A DNA stretch of 64,000 nucleotides, taken from Actinokineospora pegani. GTDB lineage: Bacteria; Actinomycetota; Actinomycetes; Mycobacteriales; Pseudonocardiaceae. The notes beneath the pieces are model-generated. The model ran no database searches and was not told where the DNA came from. It saw only the letters and a program-made list of their open reading frames with translations. The position numbers and the translations under genes are program-made. Location of the stretch: assembly GCF_009745975.1 (NCBI RefSeq), contig NZ_WHOL01000077.1:111493-175492 (forward strand), in the 5' to 3' direction. This document shows positions 38,461 to 46,908 of the stretch, piece after piece (position 1 is the stretch's first letter; the number at the start of each line of letters is the position of its first letter).

Positions 38461-38862
38461 TCACCGCGCGGGACTACGACTGCTGGCACTTCGCCCGCCG
38501 GGACGTGCGGTCTCCAGGTTTCGGGAGACGCTCTGTTCGAGGTCGCGTTCGATGCGGGTCATGGTGGCCGCATAGGCGCTGCCCAAGTCGATGCCGAGCC
38601 GATCGGCCAGGACGAAACACCACCAGACGCTCTCGGCGAGCTTGTGCTCCAGCTCGGCGGTGGGGTTTCCGGACATGGTCCAGGTCCCGTCGTGGGCCAG
38701 CAGCAGCCTGCCGATGTGGCCGACGTCGTTGCCGAACCCGAGCATGAGCTCGTGCAGCGTCCACGTCCTGCCGTTGAGGTGTTGTTCGAGCTGTTCGTAG
38801 AGCGCGCGAACCCGCAGGGCACGGTCGTTCGCCGCTGACAGCTCTGTCTCGCGTCCAGTCAT
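38461..38862 (-). CDS. MazG-like nucleotide pyrophosphohydrolase-type protein
   Basis: This 133-residue helical protein resembles the MazG/all-alpha NTP pyrophosphatase group. LMLGFGNDVGHIGRLLLAHDG is near residue 40, and HKLAESVWWCFVLADRLGIDL near 75 has the E-x-x-D-x-x-x-x-x-D type helix that binds magnesium. It may hydrolyse non-canonical NTPs or simply be a regulatory relative. The ATG at 38862 has AAGGAG upstream and lies 11 bases after the oxidoreductase gene, so the two are probably co-transcribed. Confidence 0.8.
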   Translation of the reverse strand: MTGRETELSAANDRALRVRALYEQLEQHLNGRTWTLHELMLGFGNDVGHIGRLLLAHDGTWTMSGNPTAELEHKLAESVWWCFVLADRLGIDLGSAYAATMTRIERDLEQSVSRNLETARPGGRSASSRSPAR

Positions 38863-38873
38863 GGGGTGCTCCT

Positions 38874-39899
38874 TCACAGGTCGGTGATGCGGCTGTCCGC
38901 GATGGTCGCGAGCAGTTCGGGGCCGTAGGCGGAGGCGGGCGACTGGAATCCGGGCTTGAGGTCCCCGTCCAACACCCGTCGTGCGATCTCGACGGTCGAG
39001 AGCTGGGTGAAGCCGTAGCCGGTCGGGGTGTCGACGAACGATCGCGCCACGGTGCCGTCGCGATCGGTGACCTCGGCGGCGGCGCGGCTCCTGCCCAGTG
39101 CGCGCTGCTGCTCGGTGGGGCCCTCGGGCAGCACCGCCAGGTCGCTGGGAGGGACGGGCAGCGCCCTGCCGTTCTCGAAGTACACCTCGATGTTCGGCAC
39201 CCCGGTCGAGCGCCAGGCGGTGACGAGGTCGCCCATGGGCAGCAGCACGGAGCTTTCCGGGCCGTCCCCGTAGTCGAGGAGGGAGGTGGTCGGTTCGGGC
39301 AGTGTCGTGATGCGACCGTCTGCTCGCACCAGCGCGCCCAGCTCGCCGATCGAGCCGTTGCTGGCCAGGGAACCGCGCGAGAACATCGATCCGCCCGTGA
39401 ACGCCTCCTCCGGGTCCGGGCCGCGGTAGAGCTTGAGGCCGATCTTGAGGGTGTGCGGTCGGGAGACCCTGCGCGCGGTGTGGGCGGCGAGGCAGTCGCT
39501 GGGTACGACGTCCCACCCGGCGCCGGGCAGCAGCATCACCCCGGCCGCCGTGGCGGCGTCACCGAGGGACTCCGCGAACGCGAAGGTGGCGTACTCGGCG
39601 GTGGTGTCGAGGTAGTGCGCACCAGAGCGGACGCAGGCGCGCATCATCGGTTCCGCGGTGCGGCCGAACGGGCCCGCCGCGTTCAACACCACCGCGGCCC
39701 CCGCCAGGCCGGCGCGCAGCTCGCGGTCATCGCCGATGGGGAACACCGCGGCGGGCACGCCGAGTTCGTCGGCGAGTGCCGCGACCCGCGCGGCGTGCCT
39801 GCCCGCGACGGTGAACTCGAGCCCGGCCTCCTTCGCCCGGTGGGCGATCAGCCGCCCGGTGTAACCGGTGGCCCCGTAGATCAGCAGGTGTCCGTCCAT
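38874..39899 (-). CDS. Saccharopine dehydrogenase-like NAD(P)-binding protein
   Basis: This 341-residue protein starts with a Rossmann motif (LLIYGATGYTGRLIA) and continues with VAGRHAARVAALADELG, LNAAGPFGRTAEPMM and YLDTTAEYATF. This is the pattern of the saccharopine-dehydrogenase-like / trans-acting enoyl reductase group. Substrate unknown. It is divergent from a WYL regulator whose start is 108 bases away, suggesting control by that regulator. Confidence 0.85.
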   Translation of the reverse strand: MDGHLLIYGATGYTGRLIAHRAKEAGLEFTVAGRHAARVAALADELGVPAAVFPIGDDRELRAGLAGAAVVLNAAGPFGRTAEPMMRACVRSGAHYLDTTAEYATFAFAESLGDAATAAGVMLLPGAGWDVVPSDCLAAHTARRVSRPHTLKIGLKLYRGPDPEEAFTGGSMFSRGSLASNGSIGELGALVRADGRITTLPEPTTSLLDYGDGPESSVLLPMGDLVTAWRSTGVPNIEVYFENGRALPVPPSDLAVLPEGPTEQQRALGRSRAAAEVTDRDGTVARSFVDTPTGYGFTQLSTVEIARRVLDGDLKPGFQSPASAYGPELLATIADSRITDL

Positions 39900-40007
39900 C
39901 AGTCCTGTCTCCGCTTCGGCTCAGTGTGCGCACCAGTGCGTTCGGAATGGACGGTAGGAAGAGTCCAGGACGATTTCTGTCCGGGTCGTGCCGTAGCATC
40001 CGAAGGT

Positions 40008-40967
40008 GTGATCAGCACCTCCGCTCGACTGCTGCGGCTGATCTCTTTGCTGTCCGCACGGCCGTCGTGGACGGCGGGGGCGCTCGCGGAGCGGATGGGG
40101 GTCACCGAGCGCACGGTCCGGCGCGACGTGGCGCGGCTGCGGGAGCTCGGGTACGGCGTCGAGTCCGACCCCGGGCCGTGGGGTGGGTACCGGCTCGGCG
40201 AAGGCAGTCGCGCCCTTCCGCTGGTGCTCGACGACGAGGAGTCGCTGGCGGTCGCCGTCGCCCTGCGCGAAGCGGCGCAGACCGGTTTGCTGGGCGGCGA
40301 CCAGGCGGTGCTGTCGGCGCTGCTGAAGCTGAGCAGGCTGCTGCCCCCGGGCGTCGCCACCCGGCTGGCCGCGATGGACACCGCCTTCGAGCACACCTCA
40401 CGGCCCGATGAGCAGCCGCTGTCCACGAGCCTGCTGGCGGCGTTGGCCAACGCGTGCCGCCGCGGTGAGCGCGTCCGGCTGTCCTACCGCGACCGGCAGG
40501 GCCGGGAATCGGCACGGGAGGTGGACCCGCACCGCTTGGTGTTCACCGGCCACCGTTGGTACCTCGTGGCGCTCGACGTCGCCAGGGGGCACTGGCGGAC
40601 CTTCCGCGCCGATCGCGTGGTCGACGCGCGTGCGACCGGTCGGCCGGTCGACATCGCGGACCCGCCGGACGCGGCCCGGCTGGTGGCGCGCATGCTCACG
40701 AGCGACTACCCGGTGTACGCGCGGGTCCTGCTGGAGCAACCGCCCGACGAGGCGCGCCGCCTGGTCCCACCGACGGCGGGGACGTGCGAGGACGACGGGG
40801 CCGGGAACACGGTCGTCACCATCGGTGGTGTGGACGCCGAGTCGCTTGCGGAACGGCTGTTCCAGCTCGGCACGCCCTTGCGCGTGCTGTCGCCGCCCGC
40901 GGTGCGCGAGGCGGTCCACCGGCGGGCGGTGGCGCTGGCCGAGCACAACCCGCTCGCCACCCCATGA
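40008..40967 (+). CDS. HTH and WYL domain transcriptional regulator (YafY family)
   Basis: This 319-residue regulator has an N-terminal DeoR-like HTH (SWTAGALAERMGVTERTVRRDVARL), a linker, and a WYL ligand-binding domain around RRGERVRLSYRDRQG and a WYLVALD motif. A WCX-like C-terminal extension follows. The GTG at 40008 follows a GAAGG stretch and directly precedes ISTSARLLRL. It is probably the regulator of the divergent saccharopine-dehydrogenase-like gene. Confidence 0.9.
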   Translation: MISTSARLLRLISLLSARPSWTAGALAERMGVTERTVRRDVARLRELGYGVESDPGPWGGYRLGEGSRALPLVLDDEESLAVAVALREAAQTGLLGGDQAVLSALLKLSRLLPPGVATRLAAMDTAFEHTSRPDEQPLSTSLLAALANACRRGERVRLSYRDRQGRESAREVDPHRLVFTGHRWYLVALDVARGHWRTFRADRVVDARATGRPVDIADPPDAARLVARMLTSDYPVYARVLLEQPPDEARRLVPPTAGTCEDDGAGNTVVTIGGVDAESLAERLFQLGTPLRVLSPPAVREAVHRRAVALAEHNPLATP

Positions 40968-40991
40968 GGCGCCCAACCGCCCTGCTCCGGG

Positions 40992-41444
40992 TCAACCCCG
41001 GAGGCCGGTCTCGTACTCGGCGACCGCGTCCCGCAGGACATCGGCGATCGTCGTCCCCTTCAGCGACGCGCAGAGAGCTCGGGACGCCTCGGCGTACACC
41101 CTGCTCAACACCGGCTGGATGCCGTAGCCGACGTAGCACTCCGCGTCCGGCGGGGCCGCGGGCATGGCGAAGATCTCCTCGCCTCCCACCGCCAGGTAGA
41201 CGTCCAGCAGCGTGATCGACGCCGCACCGCGGGTCAGCTCCCACCCGCCGCCGCGGCCGCGGGTGGATTCCACCAGGCCCGCCGCGCGCAGCTCGCCCAG
41301 GCAACGCCGGATGACCACCGGGTTGGTGTTCACGCTGGTCGCGATGCGCTGCGAGGTGGCGATCTCCTTGTCGGTGCCGCGCCGGTCGAACGCGATCCAC
41401 GCCAGCACGTGGACGGCCATGCTCATCCTGGTGTTCGCGCTCAT
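40992..41444 (-). CDS. Rrf2 family transcriptional regulator
   Basis: This 150-residue protein has the Rrf2 winged HTH: MSMAVHVLAWIAF, TSQRIATSVNTNPVVIRRCLGELRAAGLVESTRGRGGGWELTR. It has three cysteines (near 62, 113 and 137), but they are not in the compact spacing of iron-sulfur Rrf2 proteins such as IscR, so a cluster is uncertain. The ATG at 41444 is chosen for its GGGGGTGA region. Two tandem palindromes lie between this gene and the divergent SDR gene. Confidence 0.9.
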   Translation of the reverse strand: MSANTRMSMAVHVLAWIAFDRRGTDKEIATSQRIATSVNTNPVVIRRCLGELRAAGLVESTRGRGGGWELTRGAASITLLDVYLAVGGEEIFAMPAAPPDAECYVGYGIQPVLSRVYAEASRALCASLKGTTIADVLRDAVAEYETGLRG

Positions 41445-41474
41445 CCCATCACCCCCGGAGTGCGTCGACTTGAC

Positions 41475-41521
41475 TGTAACCGTCATGATTACATATGTTG
41501 AATGCAACCACTCCGGTTACA
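41475..41521. promoter_or_regulatory. Two tandem Rrf2-type operators
   Basis: Site 1 (41475-41493) is TGTAAC, seven bases, ATTACA. Site 2 (41503-41521) is TGCAAC, seven bases, GTTACA. Both are 19-base inverted repeats of the form TGyAA-N9-TTACA, both followed by TAT, with centres 28 bases apart. They lie in an AT-rich gap between the divergent Rrf2 and SDR starts, which is ideal for autoregulation and control of the SDR-hydrolase pair. Confidence 0.75.
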
Positions 41522-41576
41522 TATTATTGCGCCGCCCGCGGGCTACCCGTTCGGCGCCGCTGCGAGGAGACGTGCG

Positions 41577-42317
41577 ATGGGACAGCTCGACGCGAAGGTG
41601 GCACTCGTCACCGGGGGGACCGAGGGCATCGGCCTGGCGACCGCCCGGCGCTTGGCGTCCGAGGGGGCGACGGTGTACGTCACCGGACGCCGTCAGGACA
41701 AGGTGGACGCCGCGGTCGCGGGAATCGCGGGCGACGTCACGGGGTTCACCGGCGACGTGGCCGACCTCGGTAGCCTCGACCGCCTGTTCGCCCTGATCGG
41801 GGAGCGCGAGAACCGGCTCGACGTGATCGTGGCGAACGCGGGCAGCGGGGACTGGCTCGGTCTCGCCGATGTGACCGAGGAGAAGTACGACGCGACGTTC
41901 GACGTCAACGTCAAGGGCATGTTCTTCACCGTGCAGAAGGCCCTTCCCCTGCTCACCCGGGGCGCGTCGGTGGTCCTCGTCTCCTCCATCGCCGGCATCA
42001 AGGGCTCTCCGGGCATGAGCGTCTACGCCGCCACCAAGGCGGCGATCCGCAACTTCGCCCGTTCGTGGGCGCTGGAGTTGGCGCCTCGCGGCATCCGCGT
42101 CACCGCCCTGTGCCCCGGGCCGGTCGAGACCCCCGGGATGAAGGGCGTGCTGGGGCAGCTCGCGCGATCCGGCGACAGCGGGCGGGGCATGGAGGTCCCC
42201 ATCGGTCGCATGGGTCACGTCGACGAGATCGCCGCGGCCGCGCTGTTCCTCGCGACGACCGAGTCCTCGTTCGTCACCGGTTCCGACCTCGTCATCGACG
42301 GCGGTGCTGCCGCGTGA
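41577..42317 (+). CDS. Short-chain dehydrogenase/reductase (SDR)
   Basis: This 246-residue classical SDR carries TGGTEGIG for the nucleotide, NAGS, the catalytic serine in VSSIAGIKG and the catalytic YAATK. A typical GPVETPGM loop follows, then GSDLVIDGG at the C-terminus. GAGGAG precedes the ATG. The presence of TGRRQD after the second strand suggests NADP use. Likely regulated by the divergent Rrf2 protein and co-expressed with the downstream hydrolase. Confidence 0.93.
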   Translation: MGQLDAKVALVTGGTEGIGLATARRLASEGATVYVTGRRQDKVDAAVAGIAGDVTGFTGDVADLGSLDRLFALIGERENRLDVIVANAGSGDWLGLADVTEEKYDATFDVNVKGMFFTVQKALPLLTRGASVVLVSSIAGIKGSPGMSVYAATKAAIRNFARSWALELAPRGIRVTALCPGPVETPGMKGVLGQLARSGDSGRGMEVPIGRMGHVDEIAAAALFLATTESSFVTGSDLVIDGGAAA

Positions 42318-42472
42318 GCAGCCCAGCGGACCGATCCGTCCCCTGCCCACCGAGTGCCGATCGGACTCCGCACGAACAGCTTCGGCCGCGGGCGCGTCAC
42401 GCGGTGCGGCCGACTCCGCGGCAGCGCTGACCGCCTGCACCGACCACTACCACCGAGATGAGGACAGAACCC

Positions 42473-43390
42473 GTGAACACCCTCGTGTCCGAGACCCCGT
42501 TGAGCGAGAACCACGACGCCGCGACGCGTGACGACCGGGAGTTCGCCCGGCACTTCGAGCACCGCTTCACCACCGTCGACGGCGTGCAGATGCACTACGT
42601 CGTCGGAGGCGACGGGCCCCAGCCCATCGTGCTCCTGCACGGCTTCGGCGAGACCTGGTTCGGGTGGCGGGGCATCCTGGAGGACCTGCTGCCGGGGCAC
42701 ACCGTCATCGCGATCGACCTGCCGGGTCTCGGCGACAGCACCGGCGAGTTGCCCTCCCACGACAAGGTGACCCTCGCGGGCTACATCCACCGCCTGCTCG
42801 ACGAGCTCGGCCACACCGAGGGCGTTCGGCTCGTGTCGCACGACGCGGGCGGCGGCATCGCCTTCGCCCTGGTCACGCGGTGGCGGCAGCAGTTCTCCGG
42901 CCTGCTCATGCTGGACTTCCCCGTCACCGGGGGCTCCCTCACCTACGAGCAGCTCAGGGCACTGTCCTACCACTTCTCCTTCCACGAGCAGGAACCGCTG
43001 TTCGAGCAGCTCGTCGCAGGACGGGAACGGCTGTACCTGGAGTATTTCTACCGGGCGATGTCACCCGGTGTCGACGAGCCGATGCCGCCGCACGTCGTGG
43101 AGGAGTACGTCCGCGTCTACTCGCGGCCCGGCGCGTTCCACAACGGCTCCCGCTACTACCAGGCGTGGCCGCAGGACGAACTGGACAACCGCGCCGCCAT
43201 GGCCGACCCGATCACCATGCCCGTCCACTTCCTCGGCCAGGCCCCGTTGTTCGAGGCGTTCCTGACCGCCATCCGCGGCGCGGCCCCACAGGCCACCGGC
43301 GCCCCGCTCGAGACCGGGCACTGGATGCTGCACGAAGCCCCTGAGCGCGTCCTGCGCGAGATCAAGTCCTTCTTCGGCTACGACGGCTGA
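42473..43390 (+). CDS. Alpha/beta hydrolase, epoxide hydrolase/haloalkane dehalogenase-like
   Basis: This 305-residue hydrolase has the oxyanion-side HGFGETW, a nucleophile in SHDAGGG (aspartate in place of serine, as in epoxide hydrolases and dehalogenases), and the late catalytic histidine in TGHWMLHE. I prefer the GTG at 42473, with GAGGACAG upstream, over the ATG at 42458, which lacks a ribosome-binding site. Its 3' end overlaps the convergent AlkC-like gene by 13 bases. Confidence 0.88.
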   Translation: MNTLVSETPLSENHDAATRDDREFARHFEHRFTTVDGVQMHYVVGGDGPQPIVLLHGFGETWFGWRGILEDLLPGHTVIAIDLPGLGDSTGELPSHDKVTLAGYIHRLLDELGHTEGVRLVSHDAGGGIAFALVTRWRQQFSGLLMLDFPVTGGSLTYEQLRALSYHFSFHEQEPLFEQLVAGRERLYLEYFYRAMSPGVDEPMPPHVVEEYVRVYSRPGAFHNGSRYYQAWPQDELDNRAAMADPITMPVHFLGQAPLFEAFLTAIRGAAPQATGAPLETGHWMLHEAPERVLREIKSFFGYDG

Positions 43391-44514
43391 GCGGGTGGCG
43401 GCGCGTCCGTCCCGGCGGGGAGCAGGTCGAAGTCGGCCCGACCCGAGCGCACGCCGTTGACCTGGAGTTCGACGGCGTGCGTGCCGGGGTGGTACCGCCG
43501 GGTCGTCAGGACCCGGAACGAGTGCTGACGGGTGAGGTCCAGGCTCTCGCCCGGACCGAGGACCCGCGTCGTGAGCTTGAAGACCTTGGCGCTGCTGCTG
43601 CCGTCGGCCTTGCGGTGGTGCACGACGTAGTCGATCGCCAGCCGTGCGGGTTCCGGCTCCAGGTTGCGGACGGACGCCGTGAACGTCAGCGTCGCCCCGA
43701 TCGGCAGCGCGGTGGGCGTGGCTCGCGGTCCGGTGACCTCGACGCGCGCCGGGGTGAACCCGAGCAGCCGCAGGGCGCCGGGGTGCCCCTGCTTGACCAG
43801 GGTGCGCAGGCCGTGCCGCACGACCCGACCGGTGTTGGCGTCGGGTTCGGCGAGCCAGGCCGACGCGGTCGCCACCGCGAGGTCGGCGTGGTGGCGGCTC
43901 AGGTCGTTGAGGTGGTTGGCGACCGACCGCCGGACGTACTCGCTGTCGTCCCGATACAGCGCGTCGAGGACCGGCAGGGTCGACGACGGGGCGGCGAGGA
44001 TGCCCGGCACCCGCACCGCCCAGGGCAGCAGCGGGCGCGTGCCCTCGGAAGCCAACCGGCGGACGTCCTCGCTGTCCGCCGCCGTCCAGCGCACGACGGC
44101 GGACAGTGCCCGGTCGAGGTCGTGGTCGAGCAGCGGGCGCAGCGCGAACTCCGAAGTCAGCAGGTGGGTCAGCTCGGCGAGCAGGGCGAGCGCGTCGTCG
44201 AACGCCGCCGTCGTGCGCTCCGCGATGGCCTTGACCGCGATCGCGCTGGTCACCGGCCAGATCAGCCATCCGGTGAAGGGCGGAGCGCCGTCCTTCGCGG
44301 TGCGGATGACGCTCGCGAACGAGGCGTAGTCACCGGGCAGGTCCGCCAGCAGGGCATCGCGCAGGAGGTCGCTGCGCGCACGCAGCGCCAACGGCGGCAG
44401 CGCCCCGGCGGCCGCGCGCAGCCGTGGCAGCCCCGCGCCGGGGACGGCCGCGCGCAGGGCTGCCACGAGGGCGCGCACGGTGTGCGCGCCGATGAGTTCT
44501 TCGGCAAAGGGCAT
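43378..44514 (-). CDS. DNA alkylation repair protein, AlkC-like (HEAT-repeat glycosylase)
   Basis: This 378-residue protein has an N-terminal alpha-helical HEAT-repeat domain (about 1-240, with VRRLASEGTRPLLPW and YVRRSVANHLNDLSR helices typical of AlkC/AlkD). After TGPRATPTALPIGATL a C-terminal Ig-like beta domain follows (about 255-365). AlkC proteins remove 3-methyl-adenine-type lesions from DNA. The gene is the last of three minus-strand genes after the aldo/keto reductase and XRE regulator and is convergent with the hydrolase. Confidence 0.88.
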   Translation of the reverse strand: MPFAEELIGAHTVRALVAALRAAVPGAGLPRLRAAAGALPPLALRARSDLLRDALLADLPGDYASFASVIRTAKDGAPPFTGWLIWPVTSAIAVKAIAERTTAAFDDALALLAELTHLLTSEFALRPLLDHDLDRALSAVVRWTAADSEDVRRLASEGTRPLLPWAVRVPGILAAPSSTLPVLDALYRDDSEYVRRSVANHLNDLSRHHADLAVATASAWLAEPDANTGRVVRHGLRTLVKQGHPGALRLLGFTPARVEVTGPRATPTALPIGATLTFTASVRNLEPEPARLAIDYVVHHRKADGSSSAKVFKLTTRVLGPGESLDLTRQHSFRVLTTRRYHPGTHAVELQVNGVRSGRADFDLLPAGTDAPPPAQPS

Positions 44515-44548
44515 GGTCGACCCTCCAGGTCGGTGGTGGAGCCGGACG

Positions 44549-45379
44549 TCACCCCGACGCGTGCAGGGAAGCCAGGTAGACCAGCGCCTCCGCGCTGCGG
44601 CTGCCCGGTTCCGCGGTGCCGACCAGGAGCTGCTGGCCGGGCGCGTCGTGCACGTCGAAGGTCTGGTAGGTCAATTCGACGCGGCCGGCCTCGGGATGCG
44701 CGAACACCTTGAACGCCCGGCTCAGCCCACCCACGGACTGGTCCTCCCAGAGCCGCCGGAACTCCGGGGAGACCCCCACCAGCTCGTCGACCAGCTCGGC
44801 GATCTCCGGATCGTCCGGGAACCGGCCCGCGTTGAGCCGCAACGCGAACACCGTGGCACGGGCCACCGTGGGCCACTCCACGAACACCGCCCGCGCCCGC
44901 GGGTGCCGGAACAGCACGCGCACCATGTTGCGGGTGCCCGCGAAGGGCGCCAGCAGGGCGGCGGCCACGGTGTTGGTGGCCAGCACGTCGAACGACGGCC
45001 CCAGCACGTAGGCGGCCGAGGCCGGGAACGCGTCCAGCAACCGCAGCAGCGACGGGTGCACGAGATCGCGGGAGCTGTCCGGTCCCAGGCGCGGGTTCAG
45101 CCCGGCCAACCGGTACAGGTGCTCCCTGGCGTCCGCGCCCAGCCGCAGGGCACGTCCGATCGCCCCCAGCACCTGCGCCGAGGGGTTGCGCTCCCGGCCC
45201 TGTTCGAGGCGGGCGTAGTAGTCCGCGCTCACCCCCGCCAGGACCGCCACCTCTTCCCTGCGGAGACCGGTCACACGGCGGCTCCCACTCGCGCCGATCA
45301 GACCGGCGTCGGCCGGGTCGAGTCGCGCACGGTTGGCCCGGAGGAAGTCGCCGAGTGGGTTGTCCTGGTCAGCGGGCAT
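44549..45379 (-). CDS. XRE family regulator with MmyB-like ligand-binding domain
   Basis: This 276-residue protein has an N-terminal HTH with the characteristic GLRREEVAVLAGVSADYYARLEQGRE, then a PAS-like MmyB domain with PSFDVLATNTVAAALL and the late SPEFRRLWEDQSV segment. Such regulators are widespread in actinomycetes, often next to an oxidoreductase whose gene they control. Two starts are possible: ATG 45379, or ATG 45445, which would overlap the aldo/keto reductase stop. Confidence 0.9.
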   Translation of the reverse strand: MPADQDNPLGDFLRANRARLDPADAGLIGASGSRRVTGLRREEVAVLAGVSADYYARLEQGRERNPSAQVLGAIGRALRLGADAREHLYRLAGLNPRLGPDSSRDLVHPSLLRLLDAFPASAAYVLGPSFDVLATNTVAAALLAPFAGTRNMVRVLFRHPRARAVFVEWPTVARATVFALRLNAGRFPDDPEIAELVDELVGVSPEFRRLWEDQSVGGLSRAFKVFAHPEAGRVELTYQTFDVHDAPGQQLLVGTAEPGSRSAEALVYLASLHASG

Positions 45380-45441
45380 GTCCTGGACGGTACCGGCGGC
45401 CCGTGCCGAGGTGCCCGGCACGGGTACCGTCACGCTGCGGC

Positions 45442-46503
45442 TCATGCCCGCTGGAACGCCGTCGAGCTGAGCCCGTTGATGGTGGTGCTTCCCTGCTGGT
45501 AGCCGATGCCGACCTCTTCGGAGAACGGACGCGGGTACTCCAGGCTCGGGGTGGTGAGGGCGCCGAGCTCGGTCAACTGCTCGTCGGACAGGGTCACCGC
45601 GATCGAGGCGAGGTTGTCCGTGAGCTGCCGCGGCGTGCGCGCGCCGACGAGCACCGAGGTGACCTCCCGCTGCTGGCGCACCCAGGCCAGCGCCACCGCC
45701 GCCACCGTGGTGCCCAGCTCGCGTGCGATCCGCTCGAGCACGTCGAGCAGGGCGAACGTGCTCTCGGTCAGCATCGGCGCGGCGTAGCCGCTCCGAGCGG
45801 AATCGGCCACCTCGGTCCTCGAGCGCGAGTACTTGCCGGACAGGACACCGCTGGCCAGCGGACTCCACGGGGTGACCCCGAGTCCGAAGGCGCGGGCGGC
45901 CCCGAACTGCTCCCCCTCCGCGGTCCTGGCCAACAGCGAGTACTCCACCTGCAGGGCCGCGACCGTCTCCCACCCGCGGAACGCCGCGGTGGTGACCGCT
46001 TGGGCGATCCACCAGGCCGGGGTGTTGGACAGCCCGATGTGCCGGACCTTCCCGGAACGCACCAGGTCGTCCAGCGTGGACAGCGTTTCCTCCGGCGGCG
46101 TGTGGCGGTCCCACTGGTGCATCCAGTAGAGGTCGACGTAGTCCGTACCCAGCCGCCGCAGCGATCCCTCCAACTGCGCCACGACCGCCTTGCGACCGGC
46201 GCCACCTGCGTTCGGGTCATCGGGGAACAAGGTCCCACCGAACTTCGTCGCCAGCACCACCCGGTCCCGCCGACCGGGGTGCTGCGCGAAGTAGGCGCCC
46301 AGGGTCTCCTCGGACGCGCCGCCGTTGTACTGGTTCGCGGTGTCGAGGAAATTGCCGCCCGCGTCGAGGTAGTGGTCGATGATCGTGAACGAATCCCGGG
46401 GTGCCGAGCCCCAACCGCCGTCGTCGAAGGTCATCGTGCCCAGCGCGAGCGGGCTGACCCGCAGACCGGAGCGACCGAGCGTGCGGTACGAGTCGAGTTG
46501 CAT
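45442..46503 (-). CDS. Aldo/keto reductase
   Basis: This 353-residue enzyme is an (alpha/beta)8-barrel NADPH-dependent reductase. The catalytic tetrad is visible: Asp and Tyr in DTANQYNGG, Lys in ATKFGG and His in WMHQWD. The barrel continues with HIGLSNTPAW and VTPWSPLASGVLSGKY. I chose the ATG at 46503, with AGGGGA upstream, over a TTG at 46521. It heads a minus-strand unit with the XRE regulator. Confidence 0.92.
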   Translation of the reverse strand: MQLDSYRTLGRSGLRVSPLALGTMTFDDGGWGSAPRDSFTIIDHYLDAGGNFLDTANQYNGGASEETLGAYFAQHPGRRDRVVLATKFGGTLFPDDPNAGGAGRKAVVAQLEGSLRRLGTDYVDLYWMHQWDRHTPPEETLSTLDDLVRSGKVRHIGLSNTPAWWIAQAVTTAAFRGWETVAALQVEYSLLARTAEGEQFGAARAFGLGVTPWSPLASGVLSGKYSRSRTEVADSARSGYAAPMLTESTFALLDVLERIARELGTTVAAVALAWVRQQREVTSVLVGARTPRQLTDNLASIAVTLSDEQLTELGALTTPSLEYPRPFSEEVGIGYQQGSTTINGLSSTAFQRA

Positions 46504-46908
46504 GAGCGGGTGTCCCCTCAAGAGCGGAAGTCGCAGTGGCTGTGCTCCTGAGACTTCCGCAGGTGACCACCGGTGAGAAGGGCGCAGCTTCCTGGGTGCG
46601 CCACACCCAGGAAGCGCCTGCGTGAGCCGTGAGAAGGCGCCGGGTCGCGGGTCAGCCTTTGAGCAAGACCATTCGAACGCCCCGGCTGGAGCGAATTCCT
46701 ACAGGGGACGCACTGCGGCGGCAAGCAGTGACCACGGGTGTTATCCGCCTTTCGTCGCGACGGCCTGCAATGGCTCGGTGGAACCCGGATGGCCTATTGC
46801 GAACCGCTTGAAATTCTGCAAGGGAAATCGCCCGTCAAACGCGTCGATCTTCATTAGAACGGATGACTCTCCTATCTTGCGGCCGATGGCGCACGCGACA
46901 CTGGCCAT
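46504..46908. other. Divergent intergenic region
   Basis: This is 405 bases between divergent aldo/keto reductase and propeller-lipase genes. It holds a strong palindrome at 46587-46615 and AT-richer DNA from about 46660 on. No open frame here looks like a protein. Confidence 0.5.
46587..46615. promoter_or_regulatory. Long perfect palindrome
   Basis: GCTTCCTGGGTG pairs perfectly with CACCCAGGAAGC around a five-base centre. It lies 84 bases upstream of the aldo/keto reductase start and 294 bases before the propeller-lipase gene. No convergent gene end is near, so it is more likely an operator or leader hairpin than a simple terminator. Confidence 0.5.
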
